64,000 nt of DNA from Paenibacillus sp. BK033 (lineage in GTDB: Bacteria > Bacillota > Bacilli > Paenibacillales > Paenibacillaceae): assembly GCF_004345425.1 (NCBI RefSeq), contig NZ_SLVP01000001.1, forward strand, positions 1,178,001-1,242,000. Direction: 5' to 3'. The translations under genes were made by a program, and so were the position numbers. A model generated the notes under the pieces. That model did no database searches. It saw only the letters and a list, made by a program, of their open reading frames with translations, and was not told where the DNA came from. Shown here in pieces: positions 61,778 through 64,000 of this stretch. Positions within the stretch are counted from its first letter, which is position 1. Each line of letters starts with the position of its first letter.

Positions 61778-62236
61778 ATGGAAGCCCGGATTGAAAAGAT
61801 AAAACAACAGTTGCAGTCGCAGGGCTACAAATTAACCCCGCAGCGTGAAGCAACCGTTCGTGTATTGCTTGAGAACGAAGACGATCACTTAAGCGCCGAG
61901 GATGTATTCATGCTCGTAAAGGACAAGGCCCCGGAAATCGGACTCGCTACGGTATACCGTACGCTCGAATTGCTGAGCGAAATGCATGTAGTCGAGAAAC
62001 TTAATTTTGGTGACGGCGTTGCCCGTTACGACCTTCGTACGGACAGCAGCAAGCACCACCATCATCATCTGATTTGCGTACAGTGCGGCGCAATGGACGA
62101 GATTAAGGAAGACTGGCTTCTTCCGCTGGAGGAACGGTTAGAGCAGGAATACGGCTTTACCGTTATCGACCATCGTCTTGACTTCCAGGGCGTATGTCAC
62201 CGTTGCAATGCGAATAATGACAAAACAAATGAATAA
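61778..62236 (+). CDS. fur: Ferric uptake regulator Fur
   Basis: The 152-residue protein has KLTPQREATVRVLLENEDDH, APEIGLATVYRTLELLSEM (recognition helix), the metal site HHHHHLICVQCGAMDE, and the terminal GVCHRCN pair. Two CxxC pairs bind structural zinc. ATG 61778 follows GGGGGGAAATC; the longer frame to 61709 is unsupported. Position between spoIIM/nudF and the following genes matches the B. subtilis nudF-fur region. It is distinct from the Zur-like protein at 12.9 kb. Confidence 0.88.
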   Translation: MEARIEKIKQQLQSQGYKLTPQREATVRVLLENEDDHLSAEDVFMLVKDKAPEIGLATVYRTLELLSEMHVVEKLNFGDGVARYDLRTDSSKHHHHHLICVQCGAMDEIKEDWLLPLEERLEQEYGFTVIDHRLDFQGVCHRCNANNDKTNE

Positions 62237-62280
62237 ACGGCTTTGCTGCCCAGCGTATCTGGACGGCAAAGCCGTTTTGG
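62235..62280. terminator. Terminator between fur and the S8 protease gene
   Basis: AACGGCTTTGC/GCAAAGCCGTT stem with inner CCAG/CTGG pairs and TTTT at the plus end, located between convergent genes. Confidence 0.8.
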
Positions 62281-62307
62281 CGTTTTATTGGGGCGATCTT
62301 ATTACCG

Positions 62308-63450
62308 TCAAATTCGATCCAGCTGCAGGAGTCCCGCGCCCTGCTCGTTCTCGGACTCGGAAGGCAGCGGCATCGCCCGGCTCTTAAGCTTCTCCGACAC
62401 CTGGGCTGGGCTAAGTCCCGCCTGCTTGGATAACAGGAGAGCAACGCCGCCGGCAGCATGCGGGGCGGACATGCTGGTTCCGGACAGGGTCATGTATCCG
62501 CCATTCAACCATGTGGATTTGATCTGCTCGCCTGGCGCAGCCAGATCGATGCCCGAACCGCGGCTGCTAAAGCCCGTTACTTTATCCGACATATCGGTAG
62601 CGGCGATAGCCATCGTCTCGGGAAAAGAGGCGGGGGCGTCAATCATGCCGTTATCCTCCGTTCCGGAGTTGCCGGCAGAGGCGACAATAACAATACCTTG
62701 CTTATAGGCTTTTGCAATAACATCCCTGAGCGCGCGGCTGACGGTTGAACCAACCAGGCCAAAGCTCATGTTGATCACATCCATCTTATTGCGGATGCAC
62801 CAGTCAACGCCGGCTATGATGCTGGATACGAATCCGCCGCCCCGGCTGTCCAAGGCTTTAACGGCATAGAGCTCGACATCGGGGGCCACTCCTTTGATCC
62901 CGTCCAGGCCTCTGGCCGCGGTTATTCCGGCAACATGGGTGCCGTGGCCGTTATCATCCGCGTAGCTTCCGCCCCGAATCGTATTGACTCCCCCGGCAAT
63001 TTGCAAATTGGGATGCGCTGCAATTCCCGTATCAATAATGGCGACCTTTATCTTTCCGCCGGTTGTCCGCGGCCAAGCTTCATGGGCTTTGACGCGGCAT
63101 ATATTCCATGTCAGCTCGGGCGGGCAGGCCGCCATCGCATGGACCGTTGTTTTGCTTCTCCCCGCTGCCTTATGCTTCTTGAATAGATGTACCCGGATTC
63201 GGACATCGCTCTCGACCCTTTTTACTTCCGGGTGTCTCGCAATGGGCTTCCAAGGGCGGCGCTTGTCGAAATGGCAGCCGATCGTTCGGAGGGCCGGCAT
63301 CCGTTTGTAAGGCTTTATCCCTTTCATTTGTAATCTTCTGAGACATTTTTTATAGGAGCGACCCGTTTTGAAGGTAATTAGTTTGCGAACGGTATTTCTG
63401 GATGGGACACGCTTTGAGCTTGTAAACAGCAGCTTTTCCAGCTTTGGCAT
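62308..63450 (-). CDS. Subtilisin-like serine protease (S8)
   Basis: The 380-residue protein has the catalytic Asp in VAIIDTGIAAHPNL (about 140), His in DDNGHGTHVAGITA (about 175) and Ser in LSGTSMSAPHAAGGVALL (about 330); the oxyanion Asn is in VASAGNSGTEDN. The N-terminal 100 residues are very basic (many KR and RR pairs) and include a likely I9-like propeptide remnant, but no clear signal peptide is seen. It resembles intracellular or non-classically exported subtilases. ATG 63450 has AGGAGA 6 bases upstream. Confidence 0.88.
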   Translation of the reverse strand: MPKLEKLLFTSSKRVPSRNTVRKLITFKTGRSYKKCLRRLQMKGIKPYKRMPALRTIGCHFDKRRPWKPIARHPEVKRVESDVRIRVHLFKKHKAAGRSKTTVHAMAACPPELTWNICRVKAHEAWPRTTGGKIKVAIIDTGIAAHPNLQIAGGVNTIRGGSYADDNGHGTHVAGITAARGLDGIKGVAPDVELYAVKALDSRGGGFVSSIIAGVDWCIRNKMDVINMSFGLVGSTVSRALRDVIAKAYKQGIVIVASAGNSGTEDNGMIDAPASFPETMAIAATDMSDKVTGFSSRGSGIDLAAPGEQIKSTWLNGGYMTLSGTSMSAPHAAGGVALLLSKQAGLSPAQVSEKLKSRAMPLPSESENEQGAGLLQLDRI

Positions 63451-63671
63451 ATACATTCTCCTATTCGTTCTATATATAGACCGTCAAAGCCAATGAAAAC
63501 GTGCTTGTTCATTGTATGGAGCGCCAGCCAAGTTCGTTATGGTCACCTGTACGGAATAACAGCACATATTTTTCGATCGGGCTGGAAAAGGTACGCTTAT
63601 GGGCTAACATTTGTCCCTAAAGTTTCATACAACATAGTAGATAGTGCGCCATATTCCAGGAGGGGAAGCTA

Positions 63672-64000
63672 ATGATTATCGGCGTTCCGAAGGAAATCAA
63701 ATCGAGCGAGTACCGTGTTGCGCTTACTCCGGCGGGCGTAACCATGCTGAAGGCGGCAGGCCATAAGGTGATTGTGGAGACGAGAGCCGGCGAAGGAAGC
63801 GGATTCGAGGATCGGGATTACGAGTTGGAAGGCGCGGAGATTCGAGGAGAGGCATCGGAGGTATGGAAAGAAGCGGATATGATCATGAAGGTCAAAGAGC
63901 CGCTTAAGGAGGAGTTTTCCTACTTCCGCGAAGGACTGATCTTATTTACGTATTTGCATCTTGCCGCGGCTCCCGAGCTTACCCGTGCATTGATGGACAG
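63672..64000 (+). CDS. ald: Alanine dehydrogenase, N-terminal part
   Basis: The visible 109 residues, starting [20 protein letters not shown], with the substrate-binding KEIKSSEYR segment, [16 protein letters not shown] and [13 protein letters not shown] (catalytic Lys region), match alanine dehydrogenase. The enzyme interconverts alanine and pyruvate with NAD and supports sporulation on alanine. GGAGGGG lies 6 bases before the ATG. The gene is cut by the window end. The upstream gap 63457-63671 shows no sure regulatory element. Confidence 0.92.
   Translation, partial: MIIGVPKEIKSSEYRVALTPAGVTMLKAAGHKVIVETRAGEGSGFEDRDYELEGAEIRGEASEVWKEADMIMKVKEPLKEEFSYFREGLILFTYLHLAAAPELTRALMD

Overview
The window is a chromosomal segment of an endospore-forming Firmicute, most likely a Paenibacillus-like member of the Paenibacillaceae. 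The evidence is gene content and order: spoIIIA, spoIVB, spo0A, spoIIM, gerP, and a gene order from yqhO through efp, spoIIIA, accBC, nusB, folD, xseAB, ispA, dxs, tlyA, argR, recN and spoIVB to spo0A that is close to Bacillus subtilis. GC content is moderate, and TTG/GTG starts behind strong Shine-Dalgarno sites are frequent. No prophage, insertion sequence, CRISPR array, rRNA or tRNA was seen. Both edges cut genes: a HelD-type helicase on the left and alanine dehydrogenase on the right.

Layout. 1-1.7 kb: HelD tail, a PAS-HTH regulator and a tiny tandem zinc-finger protein. 1.8-9.5 kb: a tightly overlapping glycogen operon, glgB-glgC-glgD-glgA, ending in a GH15 glucoamylase-like gene where B. 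subtilis has glgP. 9.5-12.2 kb: late sporulation genes, namely a YjcZ-like peptide, gerPA-PE without gerPF, and a divergent alpha-crystallin-like protein. 12.3-20 kb: small membrane proteins, zur-yidD, a methionine T-box leader with metG, the Zur-boxed znuABC operon, ccdA and mntR. 20.0-20.3 kb: a 174-base nested inverted repeat between two convergent genes. 20.3-26.8 kb: a uracil-DNA glycosylase and an unknown gene, then yqhO-yqhP-yqhQ-yqhR-aroQ-yqhT-efp. 26.9-30.5 kb: lysC with an internal start, a DUF441 gene, and the comA/comB pair for sulfolactate. 30.7-36.7 kb: yqhV and spoIIIAA-AH. 36.9-40.3 kb: accB, accC, yqhY, amaP and a DUF2273 gene. 40.4-47.2 kb: nusB, folD, xseA, xseB, ispA, dxs, tlyA. 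47.3-50.1 kb: a promoter with two LexA boxes driving an unknown membrane protein, argR and recN. 50.2-53.0 kb: spoIVB, spo0A with three 0A boxes, yqzF. 53.2-58.9 kb: lpdV-bkdAA-bkdAB-bkdB, lipB and a Prli42-like peptide. 59-64 kb: a peptidase, mciZ, nudF, spoIIM, fur, a subtilisin-like protease and ald.

How the genes work together. Much of the window serves sporulation: the master regulator (spo0A), engulfment (spoIIM), the feeding channel (spoIIIA), sigma-K signalling (spoIVB), FtsZ inhibition in the mother cell (mciZ), spore solutes (comA/comB) and germinant access (gerP). Metal homeostasis is represented by Zur, Fur, MntR and ZnuABC. The bkd complex sits next to its lipoate-attaching enzyme LipB, and its branched acyl-CoA output can feed the fatty acid route begun by AccBC.

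The points most worth a second look are the LexA-boxed operon with a degenerate nuclease-like membrane protein, the large nested inverted repeat, two operator-like palindromes before glgB, the small genes mciZ and Prli42-like, and the tandem zinc-finger microprotein. No large undescribed multi-gene system is evident.
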